Source of the DNA: Rhizobacter sp.
GTDB lineage: Bacteria > Pseudomonadota > Gammaproteobacteria > Burkholderiales > Burkholderiaceae_C
Length of the DNA stretch: 64,000 bases
Direction: 5' to 3'
NCBI GenBank assembly: GCA_025350965.1
Contig: JANXWV010000055.1
Coordinates: forward strand, 1-64,000
The notes under the pieces are model-generated. The model made no database searches. It saw nothing but the letters and a program-made list of their open reading frames with translations, and had not been told where the DNA came from. Positions 33,516 to 42,279 of this stretch are shown one piece after another (position 1 is the stretch's first letter; every line of letters begins with the position of its first letter). Made by a program: the position numbers and the translations under genes.

Positions 33516-33637
33516 CGGCTGCGCGAGCGCGGCAGTTTTAGGGGCTGGCCAAACCGGCCGGGCCGGGGACACTTCGAGCTGAACGCAAGCAAATGCATGC
33601 ACCGCACGAAACCCCATTCCCGAGAAGGCCCGCCCCC

Positions 33638-34450
33638 ATGGACATCAGCGCATTCAAGCTCTTCCTGAGCACCACCGCCACCGAACTTGCGATCAAGGTG
33701 CTGGCGGCCATCGTCTTCTGGGTGGTCGGGCGCTGGATCATCCACCGGGTCATCAGCCTGGTGCAGGCCGGCATGACACGCAACAGCGTCGACCCCACGC
33801 TCACCAAGTACCTGGGCTCGATCATCGCCATCGCGCTGAACGTGGCGCTGGCGCTCGGCATCCTCGGCTATTTCGGCATCCAGACGACCTCGTTCGCGGC
33901 CATGCTGGCGGGTGCGGGCGTGGCCATCGGCGCGGCCTGGAGCGGGCTGCTCGGCAACTTCGCTGCGGGCGCGTTCATGCTGATCCTGCGGCCGTTCAAG
34001 GTCGGTGACTTCGTCAGCGTGGCCGGCGTGGTCGGCACGGTGCGCGAATTGGGCCTGTTCGGCACCACGATGGTCACGCCCGACAACGTGATGACCATCG
34101 TCGGCAACGGCAAGATTTTCGGCGACACGATCCAGAACTTCTCGGCCCTGCCGCTGCGCCGGGTGGAGCGCGTGGCGCAACTGGCCAACGGGGTCGACGC
34201 GCTCGACGCGATCGCGCGCCTGAAGGCTGCGGTCGCGGCGATTCCGAACGTGTCGGCCACCATGCCGCCCGAAGTGAACCTGCTCGACATGAAGCTGGAA
34301 GGCCCGCAGATCGCGGTGCGGCCCTACACCCACACCGACCACTACTGGCAGGTCTACTTCGACACCAATGAAGCCATCGTGCGCGTCTGCGTCGAGGCCG
34401 GGTGGCCCGTGCCCGCCGGCACGCAGATTCACCGCAACGTGGCGGGGTGA
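33638..34450 (+). CDS. Small-conductance mechanosensitive channel MscS
   Basis: A 270-residue MscS channel that opens under membrane tension to release solutes during osmotic downshock. It has three hydrophobic helices (about 12-35, 60-80, 85-110). The pore-lining third helix carries AMLAGAGVAIGAAWSGLLGN, followed by the conserved FAAGAFMLILRPFKVGDFV and a beta domain. Length matches E. coli MscS (286). The start at 33638 has GAGAAGG 8-14 bases upstream and places helix 1 correctly; an upstream in-frame ATG at 33593 would add 15 unlikely residues. Confidence 0.9.
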   Translation: MDISAFKLFLSTTATELAIKVLAAIVFWVVGRWIIHRVISLVQAGMTRNSVDPTLTKYLGSIIAIALNVALALGILGYFGIQTTSFAAMLAGAGVAIGAAWSGLLGNFAAGAFMLILRPFKVGDFVSVAGVVGTVRELGLFGTTMVTPDNVMTIVGNGKIFGDTIQNFSALPLRRVERVAQLANGVDALDAIARLKAAVAAIPNVSATMPPEVNLLDMKLEGPQIAVRPYTHTDHYWQVYFDTNEAIVRVCVEAGWPVPAGTQIHRNVAG

Positions 34451-34463
34451 TTCAAGCGCCGGC

Positions 34464-34946
34464 TCACACCGGCACAGCCGTGGTGTTCTTGACCCGATCA
34501 AGCACGAAGCTCGTCTTGCAGTCTTCGACGCTCGGGTGCTTGAGCAGCGTGTCCATGATGAAGCGCGAGTAGTGCGCCATGTCTTGCACGACCACGCGCA
34601 GCAGGTAGTCCATCTCGCCGGTCAGCGCGGCGCATTCCACCACCTCGGGCCAGGCCTGCACCGAAGCACGGAACAGGTCCATCGGGTTGCGCTTGTGCAC
34701 CTCGGAGTGCTTCTCGAGCCGCACGTTGAGGTAGGCCGTCAGGCCCCAGCCCACGCGCTCGGGCGACACGATCGCCACATAGCCCTTGATCACGCCCGAC
34801 TCTTCGAGCCGCTTGACCCGACGCAGCGTTGCCGATGGCGACAGGCTGACTTGCGCCGCCAGCTGGTCGTAGATCATCCGGCCATCCGCTTGCAACGCGC
34901 GAAGAATGCGCCGATCAATCGCGTCGAGCTGTTCTGCGGTTTCCAT
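34464..34946 (-). CDS. Lrp/AsnC family regulator
   Basis: A 160-residue Lrp-type regulator with an N-terminal helix-turn-helix (LDAIDRRILRALQADGR through LSPSATLRRVKRLEESGVI) and a C-terminal RAM/AsnC ligand domain (ECAALTGEMDYLLRVVV). Such proteins form octamers and often control amino acid catabolism in response to an amino acid. It is divergent from hppD, with 137 bases between starts. Two TTGCARTAAA repeats lie there, so it very likely regulates hppD-phhA. The ATG at 34946 is chosen over 35003 because family members begin just before the LDxIDxxIL motif. Confidence 0.88.
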   Translation of the reverse strand: METAEQLDAIDRRILRALQADGRMIYDQLAAQVSLSPSATLRRVKRLEESGVIKGYVAIVSPERVGWGLTAYLNVRLEKHSEVHKRNPMDLFRASVQAWPEVVECAALTGEMDYLLRVVVQDMAHYSRFIMDTLLKHPSVEDCKTSFVLDRVKNTTAVPV

Positions 34947-34956
34947 GTTTTGAATT

Positions 34957-35007
34957 TTGCAGTAAACCTGCGTTGCGGTGCATTCCGCGGCCTGAACTTG
35001 CAATAAA
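34957..35007. promoter_or_regulatory. Paired TTGCARTAAA element between lrp-type gene and hppD
   Basis: TTGCAGTAAA at 34957-34966 and TTGCAATAAA at 34998-35007 are 41 bases apart, about four helical turns. The pair is AT-rich in a GC-rich region and sits in the only control region shared by the Lrp-type regulator and hppD. It is a good candidate operator; binding is inferred. Confidence 0.45.
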
Positions 35008-35083
35008 GCAGCGGGCCGCCCAACCTAAAGTGTGCGCAGCCGCCGCAGCCTGCGGCCCCACTTCAAAGCGCGACGGAGCCAGC

Positions 35084-36199
35084 ATGCAATTCACTCCCTG
35101 GGACAACCCGATGGGCACCGACGGATTCGAGTTCGTGGAGTACGCCGCACCCGACCCCGTGGCGCTCGGCCGCCTGTTCGAGACGATGGGCTTCGCGGCC
35201 ATCGCGAAGCACCGCACGAAGAACGTCACGCTGTACCGGCAGGGCGATGTCAACTTCATCATCAACGCCGAGCCCAACTCGTTCGCGCAGCGCTTTGCGC
35301 GCCAGCACGGCCCGAGCGTGTGCGCGATGGCGTTCCGCGTGAACGACGCCAAGCAGGCCTACGAGCGCGCGCTCGACCTCGGCGCCTGGGGCTTCGACAA
35401 CCACACCGGGCCGATGGAGCTGAACGTGCCCGCGATCAAGGGCATCGGCGACAGCCTGATCTACTTCGTCGACCGTTGGCATGGCAAGGGCGGTGCGGCA
35501 GCGGGCGCCATCGGCAACATCAGCATCTACGACGTGGACTTCATGCCCATCGAAGGCGCCGTGGCCCAGCCGGCCGGCAGCGGCCTGACCTACATCGACC
35601 ACCTGACGCACAACGTGCATCGTGGCCGCATGAAGGAGTGGGCCGACTTTTACGAGCGGCTGTTCAACTTCCGCGAGGTGCGCTACTTCGACATCGAAGG
35701 CAAGCTCACGGGCCTGAAGAGCAAGGCCATGACGAGCCCGTGCGGCAAGATCCGCATCCCGATCAACGAGAGTTCCGACGACAAGAGCCAGATCGCCGAG
35801 TACCTGGACCTGTACCACGGCGAAGGCATCCAGCACATCGCGATGGGCACCGACGACATCTATGCGGCGGTCGGGAACATGCGCGCCAGCGGCGTGATGT
35901 TCCAGGACACCATCGCGACCTACTACGACCTGATCGACAAGCGCCTGCCCGCGCACGGCGAGAACGTGGAAGAGCTCAAGCGCCTGCGCATCCTGATCGA
36001 CGGCGCCACGCACCAGGGCGCACCGAACGAATTGTTGTTGCAGATCTTCACGCAGACCGTCATCGGGCCGATCTTCTTCGAGATCATTCAGCGCAAGGGC
36101 GATCAAGGCTTCGGTGAGGGCAACTTCCGCGCGCTGTTCGAGAGCATCGAACTCGACCAGGTGCGGCGCGGCGTGCTCAGCGCCGAGCCAGCGCGGTGA
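35084..36199 (+). CDS. hppD: 4-hydroxyphenylpyruvate dioxygenase
   Basis: A 371-residue non-haem iron enzyme that converts 4-hydroxyphenylpyruvate to homogentisate in tyrosine degradation. It has two VOC-type halves. The iron ligands appear as His in YIDHLTHNV (about 173), His in GIQHIAMGT (about 250) and Glu in GPIFFEIIQRKG (about 333). The C-terminal GFGEGNFRALFESIE is a family hallmark. GGAG lies before the ATG at 35084; upstream in-frame ATG 34973 overlaps the regulator promoter and is rejected. phhA follows after four bases. Confidence 0.95.
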   Translation: MQFTPWDNPMGTDGFEFVEYAAPDPVALGRLFETMGFAAIAKHRTKNVTLYRQGDVNFIINAEPNSFAQRFARQHGPSVCAMAFRVNDAKQAYERALDLGAWGFDNHTGPMELNVPAIKGIGDSLIYFVDRWHGKGGAAAGAIGNISIYDVDFMPIEGAVAQPAGSGLTYIDHLTHNVHRGRMKEWADFYERLFNFREVRYFDIEGKLTGLKSKAMTSPCGKIRIPINESSDDKSQIAEYLDLYHGEGIQHIAMGTDDIYAAVGNMRASGVMFQDTIATYYDLIDKRLPAHGENVEELKRLRILIDGATHQGAPNELLLQIFTQTVIGPIFFEIIQRKGDQGFGEGNFRALFESIELDQVRRGVLSAEPAR

Positions 36200-36203
36200 C
36201 CCC

Positions 36204-37100
36204 ATGAGCCCTGTCACCTCGGCGACCGCCGGCATGCCCGCACGCAGCGTCAACATCGGCGCCGCGCCGGTGACCTACGGGCAGGGCGACCGCACCCCGC
36301 GCGGCGACTATGCCGGCGCGCGGCCCGATTACACCAGCGAGCAGAACTGGGCCGCCTACACCGCCGCCGACCACGACCTGTACCGCCGCCTTTACGAGCG
36401 CCAGGCCACGCAGCTGCCCGGCCTGGCCTGCCAGGAGTTCATCGACGCGGTGCAGTTCCTCGGCGCGCCCACGCACATCCCGCGCTTCGAGGCGCTGAGC
36501 GAACGCGTCTACAAGGCAACGAAGTGGGAAGTGGTGACTGTCCCGGGGCTGATCCCGGAAGAGGCTTTCTTCTCGCTGCTGAGCCAGCGCCGGTTCCCGG
36601 TCACGGGCTGGATACGGAAGCCCGAGGAGTTCGACTACGTGGTCGAGCCCGATGTGTTCCACGACCTGTTCGGCCACGTGCCGCTGCTGTTCAACCCGAT
36701 GTTCGCCGACTACATGCAGGCCTACGGCGCGGGTGGCCTGAAGGCGAGCCGGCTGGAGTCGTGCGAGTACCTCGCGCGCTTGTACTGGTACACGGTCGAG
36801 TTCGGGTTGATCGCAACACCCGCGGGCCTGCGCGCTTTCGGGGCGGGCATCTTGTCATCGGCCGGCGAATTGCGGCACAGCGTCACCAGTGCGCAACCGC
36901 AGCGCCTGGGGTTCGACCTCGAACGCATCATGCGCACGCGCTACAAGATCGACACCTTCCAGACAACCTACTTCGTGGTCGACTCTTTCCGCCAGTTGTT
37001 CGACGCCACCGCGCCCGACTTCACGCCGGTGTACGAGCGCGTGGGCGATGCCGGTGAGTTGGCGGCCGAGGCACGGCTTGAGACCGACAGGGTCTACTGA
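36204..37100 (+). CDS. phhA: Phenylalanine 4-monooxygenase
   Basis: A 298-residue pterin-dependent iron hydroxylase that makes tyrosine from phenylalanine. The iron site is His and His in FHDLFGHVPLL (about 153 and 158) plus Glu in WYTVEFGLI (about 199). PEEFDYVVEPDVFHD and GAGILSSAGELRHS are further family marks. Bacterial enzymes are about 260-300 residues without the mammalian regulatory domain, as here. It starts four bases after hppD, giving a short phenylalanine-to-homogentisate operon. The next step, homogentisate dioxygenase, is not in the window. A FAH-family gene lies 18 kb away but is not clearly part of this pathway. Confidence 0.95.
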   Translation: MSPVTSATAGMPARSVNIGAAPVTYGQGDRTPRGDYAGARPDYTSEQNWAAYTAADHDLYRRLYERQATQLPGLACQEFIDAVQFLGAPTHIPRFEALSERVYKATKWEVVTVPGLIPEEAFFSLLSQRRFPVTGWIRKPEEFDYVVEPDVFHDLFGHVPLLFNPMFADYMQAYGAGGLKASRLESCEYLARLYWYTVEFGLIATPAGLRAFGAGILSSAGELRHSVTSAQPQRLGFDLERIMRTRYKIDTFQTTYFVVDSFRQLFDATAPDFTPVYERVGDAGELAAEARLETDRVY

Positions 37101-37113
37101 TCGGGCAGTCAGT

Positions 37114-38028
37114 TCAGGTTCCAGCCGGCACCGGCTGCAACCACGCCTGCACCTCACTGAATACTGCGGCGTGAAACGCCATCTGCACGTGCGCGGTGCC
37201 GGCGATGTGCCGGTTGTCGGCACCGGGCAAGGTGGCGGTGAGCGCGGGGAACACGATGTTGTCGCAATGCCCGTAGAAGCACGTGAAGTGGCGGAACGCA
37301 GCCTGCTCGCCGCTTGACTCGGACCGGTTCAACCACGCGCTGTTCAGACGCATTTGCCGGCCATTGCGCGTGAGCGCGAAGCGCGCCAGCCACGTGCCCT
37401 GGTGCGGCGTGCCGACGGTGACGAGGCGGTGCACGCGCCCATGGTTGGCGCTGTCACGCAGCCACGCGCGCATCGCCAGGCCACCCATGCTGTGGCCGAC
37501 GATCACCGGCGGCATTTGCGTACACGCTTCGAGTTGGCGAACGCCTTCGTCGATGGCGCCGGTGTAGTCGTCGAGCGAGCCGAACACCGGCTCCAGGTTG
37601 ACCGCGACGAACGGAATGCCCTGCGCGCGCAGGCGTTGCATCCACGGGTTCCACAGGCCCCGGTTGCAAGCGAAGCCGTGCACCAGCAGCACACCGCGCT
37701 GGCCACTGCGCGCGGCGAGCAGCAGGTCGGGCTCGGTGTTCGAGCAGAACGGCTGGCGCCAGAAAAACACCTTCGGCGCTTCCTGCACCTCGGCCCACCA
37801 CGCGGCCAGCAACTGGTGCGCGCTCGGCACGGGCACTGAGGGCGCAGCGCGACCGATGAAGCCGAGCAGCACGAACTCCAGGCCCAGGAACCCGGCGTAG
37901 CCGAAGGCGATCGACACAACGCCGGCCGCAGCCCAGAACGGGTGGCCGGCACGAATGAACCAAGCGGCCCACGCGAGGCACGCCATCAGCAAAAGGAACA
38001 CCGTGATTTGCTGAAGACGGGCAAGCAT
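37114..38028 (-). CDS. Membrane-anchored lipase-like alpha/beta hydrolase
   Basis: A 304-residue protein with two N-terminal hydrophobic helices (about 8-27 and 30-58) followed by an alpha/beta-hydrolase domain. The oxyanion strand is VLLVHGFACNRGLW, the nucleophile elbow GHSMGG and the lipase-like segment LVTVGTPHQGTWLARF; the likely catalytic His is in GTAHVQM near the C-terminus. It resembles triacylglycerol lipase/esterase proteins of the inner membrane. It converges with phhA (13-base gap). The frame is open to 38637, but the membrane segments begin right after the ATG at 38028. Confidence 0.82.
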   Translation of the reverse strand: MLARLQQITVFLLLMACLAWAAWFIRAGHPFWAAAGVVSIAFGYAGFLGLEFVLLGFIGRAAPSVPVPSAHQLLAAWWAEVQEAPKVFFWRQPFCSNTEPDLLLAARSGQRGVLLVHGFACNRGLWNPWMQRLRAQGIPFVAVNLEPVFGSLDDYTGAIDEGVRQLEACTQMPPVIVGHSMGGLAMRAWLRDSANHGRVHRLVTVGTPHQGTWLARFALTRNGRQMRLNSAWLNRSESSGEQAAFRHFTCFYGHCDNIVFPALTATLPGADNRHIAGTAHVQMAFHAAVFSEVQAWLQPVPAGT

Positions 38029-38085
38029 GCGGCATGCTAACGCCGCATACAGCCCCAGAGCGCCCCATGCGGCAGACTCCCGGCC

Positions 38086-38892
38086 ATGCCGCTCAGCCCC
38101 GCCTCGATCCACCACAGCCTGCAGCTGGTTCACGACGAACGCACCCGCCGCGTTGCGACAGTCGGCCTCGCGGAACGCGTGCAAGCGGTCAAGGCCTACC
38201 AGCAGCAGCGGTTCGCGCACACCTATGCCGACATGCTCGCCTCGAAGCGCTACCGGCCCGCGTCGCAGTTCTTTCTGGACGAGCTCTACGGCCCCGGGGA
38301 CTTCCATGTTCGCGACCAGCAGTTCGCGCGCGTGGTGCCGACGCTGACGCGCGTCTTCCCGACCGACATCGTGCGCACGGTGGCCATGCTGGCGCAGCTG
38401 CATGCGTTGTCGGAGCGGCTCGACTCGGTCATGGGCGAGGCACTGGACCGTGAGCCGGTCACTGCCCTCGCGTATGCATTGGCGTGGCAGGCCACAGGCC
38501 AGCGCAGCGACCGCACCGAGCAGATCACGCTCACGGTTCGGGTGGCGGGGAGCCTGGACCTGATCACGCAGCGGCGCTGGATTCGCGGCAGCCTGCGCCT
38601 CATGCGAGCCGCCGCGCAGGCGGCCGGCCTGGGCCAACTGCAGGCCTTTCTGGAAGCCGGGTTCGACGCGTTCAAGGCGATGGACGGCGCGGCGGGGTTC
38701 ATCGCCGCCATCGAGGAACGCGAGGGGCTGTTGGCGGCTGCACTCTTCGATGCGGGCATCAAGCCCAGGCGTGCGAGCGCGTTGCCGGCGGACTTGCTCG
38801 CCTTGCTGCCGCCCGATACCGTGTTGTCTGCGCCTCTTGGACTTGCCCCATCTCGCCCCGGGAGAGGGGGCAAGACAGGCTCAGGCGGCTAA
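38086..38892 (+). CDS. Conserved hypothetical protein with FFLDELYGP motif
   Basis: A 268-residue, mostly helical soluble protein. The stretch [17 protein letters not shown] at about 61-77 is a recognisable conserved motif in proteobacterial hypothetical proteins, but no function is known to me. The C-terminus is a low-complexity Gly/Pro/Arg tail that overlaps the end of rpe by 12 bases in the convergent direction. It has no signal peptide or membrane helix and no clear ribosome-binding site at the ATG. Confidence 0.65.
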   Translation: MPLSPASIHHSLQLVHDERTRRVATVGLAERVQAVKAYQQQRFAHTYADMLASKRYRPASQFFLDELYGPGDFHVRDQQFARVVPTLTRVFPTDIVRTVAMLAQLHALSERLDSVMGEALDREPVTALAYALAWQATGQRSDRTEQITLTVRVAGSLDLITQRRWIRGSLRLMRAAAQAAGLGQLQAFLEAGFDAFKAMDGAAGFIAAIEEREGLLAAALFDAGIKPRRASALPADLLALLPPDTVLSAPLGLAPSRPGRGGKTGSGG

Positions 38893-39561
38893 GTGGGCCC
38901 GCATCTTGTCGATCACCGCCTTGTAATCCGGCTGCCCGAAGATCGCACTGCCCGCCACAAACGTATCGGCACCAGCATCGGCGGCCGCTCGGATGTTGTC
39001 GGCCTTGATGCCGCCGTCCACTTCGAGGCAGATGTTGCGCCCGCTCGCTTCGATCAGTCGGCGTATCTGCTCGATCTTCTTCAGCGCACCGGGGATGAAA
39101 CTCTGCCCGCCGAAGCCGGGGTTCACGCTCATCACGAGGATCAGGTCGAGTTGGTCGAGGGTCCACTCGAGCACGTCGAGCGGCTCGGCCGGGTTGAACA
39201 CCAGGCCCGGGCTGCAGCCGGCACTCCGGATGACCTGCAGCGTGCGGTCGACGTGCTGGCTCGCGTCGGGGTGGAAGCTGATGCGGTCGGCACCGGCCTT
39301 CGCGAACTCGAGCGCGAGCGCGTCCACCGGCTGCACCATCAGGTGCACGTCGATGGGTACCTTCGTGCCATCGGCGCGCACCGCGTGTTTGCGCAGCGCC
39401 GCGCACACCATCGGGCCGAAGCTCAGGTTCGGCACGTAGTGGTTGTCCATCACGTCGAAGTGAATCCAGTCGGCGCCGGCTGCGATCACGTCGCGAAGCT
39501 CGTCGCCCAGGCGGGCGAAATCGGCAGACAGGATGCTGGGAGCGATTCGGTAGCTGCACAT
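38881..39561 (-). CDS. rpe: Ribulose-phosphate 3-epimerase
   Basis: A 226-residue TIM-barrel metal enzyme that interconverts ribulose 5-phosphate and xylulose 5-phosphate in the pentose phosphate pathway. It starts with the family [17 protein letters not shown]. Catalytic/metal residues appear in [19 protein letters not shown] and DVHLM, followed by [13 protein letters not shown] and the VDGGI phosphate site. Length is standard (about 220-230). It is divergent from apaG, a common arrangement in this order. The usual neighbour gph is not beside it here. Confidence 0.95.
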   Translation of the reverse strand: MCSYRIAPSILSADFARLGDELRDVIAAGADWIHFDVMDNHYVPNLSFGPMVCAALRKHAVRADGTKVPIDVHLMVQPVDALALEFAKAGADRISFHPDASQHVDRTLQVIRSAGCSPGLVFNPAEPLDVLEWTLDQLDLILVMSVNPGFGGQSFIPGALKKIEQIRRLIEASGRNICLEVDGGIKADNIRAAADAGADTFVAGSAIFGQPDYKAVIDKMRAHLAA

Positions 39562-39635
39562 GGTGTGACACCTTGGTTTGGAGCGATTCTAGGAGGCGCA
39601 TCCAAGGTCAAAGTCGGCTCCCTAGAATGCGCCGC

Positions 39636-40025
39636 ATGTCGAACGCCGAATCCCCCAAGACCGAATTCACCAGCACGGTGGCCGTGCGCCACTTGCCCGA
39701 GCAGACCGACGCCGCGAAAGGCCAGTACGCGTTCGCCTACACCGTGACCATCCGCAACACCGGCACGGTGACCGGGCAGCTCATCGCGCGCCACTGGATC
39801 ATCACCGACGCGAACGGCCACACCGATGAAGTGCGCGGCCTCGCTGTGGTGGGCCACCAGCCCGTGCTCAAGCCCGGCGAGGTGTTCGAGTACACCAGCG
39901 GCACCCGCCTGCCCACGCCGCAGGGCACCATGCGCGGCACGTTCTTCTGCATCACCGAAGACGCGCGCGCCTTCAACGCGGTCGTTCCCGAGTTCGGCCT
40001 GACCATCGCTTCGGCGCTGCACTGA
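39636..40025 (+). CDS. apaG: ApaG (DUF525) protein
   Basis: A 129-residue ApaG protein, an immunoglobulin-like beta fold linked by genetics to cobalt and magnesium tolerance. It has the family strand order with YTVTIRNTGTVTGQLIARHWIITDANG and GHQPVLKPGEVFEYTSGTRLPTPQGTMRG. The ATG at 39636 gives the usual length; an ATG at 39627 is also possible. The last base of its TGA is the first base of the ATG of the next gene, so translation is coupled. Confidence 0.92.
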   Translation: MSNAESPKTEFTSTVAVRHLPEQTDAAKGQYAFAYTVTIRNTGTVTGQLIARHWIITDANGHTDEVRGLAVVGHQPVLKPGEVFEYTSGTRLPTPQGTMRGTFFCITEDARAFNAVVPEFGLTIASALH

Positions 40026-42133
40026 TGCCGACCACGTCGCCCTGGGACCTGACTGCGCTGCTCAACGCAGCCGACCCCAAGGCCACGCTCGCGGAGCGGC
40101 ACCTGTGGCTGATCCGCCTGCTCGAATGGCTGCGCCACGCGCCTGTGGAGGCGCCGGTCGACCCCACCCGAACCCCACGCCCGGCGCTGCGCCTGAAGCA
40201 CCTGCTCGGCGTGCTCGAGCGCAACCCCGAGTACCAGGCGCGCGTGGCCGAGCTGCTGGTGCGCTTCTGGGACGAGGTGGACAGCATCGCGCTGCTCGCC
40301 GACTTCGGCTTCGCGCCGCGCATGGACCTGTGGGGCGAGCTTGGCCGGCGGCTGCGCGCGCGCGTGTTGCCGGTGTCGCCCGACACACCCGACCTGGGCG
40401 AGTTGTTCGCGCTGCTGTTCCCGAACGCAGACGACGCCGAGTGGCTGCTTGCGCTCGACGACGCCACGCTCGAGCGCGTGCGCCACTATGCGCGCCCGGC
40501 GGCTGCTGACGGCGCCTGGCGGCGGCCGTTCCTCGACGCGATGGTGTTCCTCGCCAGCGCCGTGCGCACCGCCGGCTTCAACGGTGCGCTGCGCATGCGC
40601 ATGAGCCCCGAGTTGCTGACCGACCAACCGTTCCGCCAGTTGGCGCGTGTGGCCGAGGCCGTGAGTGACCATGCCCTGAGCTCGGCGCCCGACGCGCGCT
40701 CGCCGACCGAGAGCCTGAACCACGCCGCCTTGCTGCGCGAAGCACAGTACCTGCGGGCCCTGCTCGAACAGTGCCGCCTCGCGGCCGACAGCGTGCACGA
40801 GCACCTGGAGGCGCATGGCGTGTCGGTCGACATCGTCTTCGCGGTCGACCAGCTGCGCGAGCGCACCCAGCGCATCGAGGCGCTGTTGAACTGCGTCGTC
40901 AGCACCGAGCCGGCCCGCGAGGTGACGCGGCTGCTGGCCGAGCTGGTGCGAACGGCCGATGCGCGGCGCAGCATCCGCACGCTGCTGTCGCGCCACTACT
41001 CGATGCTGGCGCGCAAAGTGGCCGAGCGCAGCGCCGCCACCGGCGAGCACTACATCACCCGCACGCGAGACGAGTACCGCCACATGCTGCGGGCGGCAGC
41101 CGGTGGCGGCGCAGTGCTGGCCGCCACCACCTTCCTGAAGTTCGCGATCCTGGCGCTCGCACTGGCGCCGTTCTGGGGCGGGTTCTGGGCCGGCGTGAAC
41201 TACGCGGCCAGCTTCGTGGTGGTGCAGCTGCTGCACTTCACGGTGGCCACCAAACAGCCGGCGATGACGGCCCCGGCGATGGCCGCGCAGCTGGCGGGCA
41301 TCGGCCGCGCGGTCGATGACACGGCACCTGCGCCTTTGAGTACCTCTGCACACGCGACCACGCCAGGTGGCACGCCAACCGAAAAAGCAGCCGCAGCCGA
41401 CCCGAACGTCGAAGCCTTCGTCGATGAAGTGGCCCACCTGATCCGCTCGCAGGCGGCGGGCATCATCGGCAACCTCGCGGCGGTAGTGCCGGTCGTGCTG
41501 GCGGTGCAGTACGGCTGCCGCGCGGTGTTCGGTGCGCCGCTGCTCGGGCGCGCCGATGCCGAGCACGTGCTGGCATCGATCACGCTGCTCGGCCCGACGG
41601 CCCTGTTCGCCGCGTTCACCGGCATCTTGCTGTTCGCGAGTTCGTTGATCGCCGGCTGGGCCGAGAACTGGTTCGTGTGGCACCGGCTCGACAGCGCCAT
41701 CGCCTGGAACCCGCGCATCGTGGCGCGCCTCGGTGCCGCCCGCGCGGCCCGCTGGGGCGCGTACTGGCGCGTCAACGTGTCGGGCTTCGCGGCGAACATC
41801 TCGCTGGGCATGATGCTCGGTCTGGTGCCGACCGTGGCGCAGTTCTTCGGCCTGCCGATCGAGGTGCGGCACGTGACCTTGTCGACCGGCCAACTGGCAG
41901 CGGCCGTGGGCACGCTCGGCTCTGGCGTCGCGTTGACGGGCGCGTTCTGGTGGTGCGTGGGCGGTATCGCCGCAACCGGGTTGCTCAACGTGGGCGTGAG
42001 CTTTCTGTTCGCGTTCCGCGTCGCCCTGCGGTCACGCGGCATTCGCCTGGCCGACCGCAGCCGCATCTACCGGGCGATCCGCTCGCGCCTGTGGCGCGCA
42101 CCGATGTCGTTCGCGTTGCCGCCGCGTGGGTAA
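40025..42133 (+). CDS. COG4389 membrane protein ('site-specific recombinase' family)
   Basis: A 702-residue protein of the family named site-specific recombinase (Gcr type). The N-terminal 350 residues are helical and soluble. The C-terminal half has several hydrophobic helices (about 360-405, 475-500, 515-545, 580-605, 625-665). The sequence shows no tyrosine or serine recombinase catalytic motifs, so the name is historical and a membrane role is more likely. It overlaps apaG by one base (TGATG). The mltA gene follows on the same strand after 144 bases, with a small antisense gene between. Confidence 0.75.
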   Translation: MPTTSPWDLTALLNAADPKATLAERHLWLIRLLEWLRHAPVEAPVDPTRTPRPALRLKHLLGVLERNPEYQARVAELLVRFWDEVDSIALLADFGFAPRMDLWGELGRRLRARVLPVSPDTPDLGELFALLFPNADDAEWLLALDDATLERVRHYARPAAADGAWRRPFLDAMVFLASAVRTAGFNGALRMRMSPELLTDQPFRQLARVAEAVSDHALSSAPDARSPTESLNHAALLREAQYLRALLEQCRLAADSVHEHLEAHGVSVDIVFAVDQLRERTQRIEALLNCVVSTEPAREVTRLLAELVRTADARRSIRTLLSRHYSMLARKVAERSAATGEHYITRTRDEYRHMLRAAAGGGAVLAATTFLKFAILALALAPFWGGFWAGVNYAASFVVVQLLHFTVATKQPAMTAPAMAAQLAGIGRAVDDTAPAPLSTSAHATTPGGTPTEKAAAADPNVEAFVDEVAHLIRSQAAGIIGNLAAVVPVVLAVQYGCRAVFGAPLLGRADAEHVLASITLLGPTALFAAFTGILLFASSLIAGWAENWFVWHRLDSAIAWNPRIVARLGAARAARWGAYWRVNVSGFAANISLGMMLGLVPTVAQFFGLPIEVRHVTLSTGQLAAAVGTLGSGVALTGAFWWCVGGIAATGLLNVGVSFLFAFRVALRSRGIRLADRSRIYRAIRSRLWRAPMSFALPPRG

Positions 42134-42162
42134 CAGCGCGGGCACGCCGGCGCGGCAGTGCT

Positions 42163-42279
42163 TCAGTCGGTGTTGTCGTCGCGGCGCTCGCCGCCTTTGC
42201 GGCCCGAGAACATCGTCCACCAAACGATCAGCACGAACACCAGACCGGCCGCGAATGCCTCCAACAGAATGACCCACAT
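42163..42279 (-). CDS. Small membrane protein, 38 residues
   Basis: A 38-residue frame with one hydrophobic helix (WVILLEAFAAGLVFVLIVWW) and a short basic, charged tail. GGGAG lies ten bases before its ATG. Its start codon shares CATG with the likely mltA start, so the two genes diverge from overlapping starts. Small one-helix proteins of this type are often missed by gene callers. The helix and ribosome-binding site support it, but the function is unknown. Confidence 0.55.
   Translation of the reverse strand: MWVILLEAFAAGLVFVLIVWWTMFSGRKGGERRDDNTD

Noticed and set aside
40025-42133. A mobile-element recombinase
   Set aside because: The family name says site-specific recombinase, but the protein has several membrane helices and no tyrosine or serine recombinase motifs. 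No att sites or insertion boundaries are visible.
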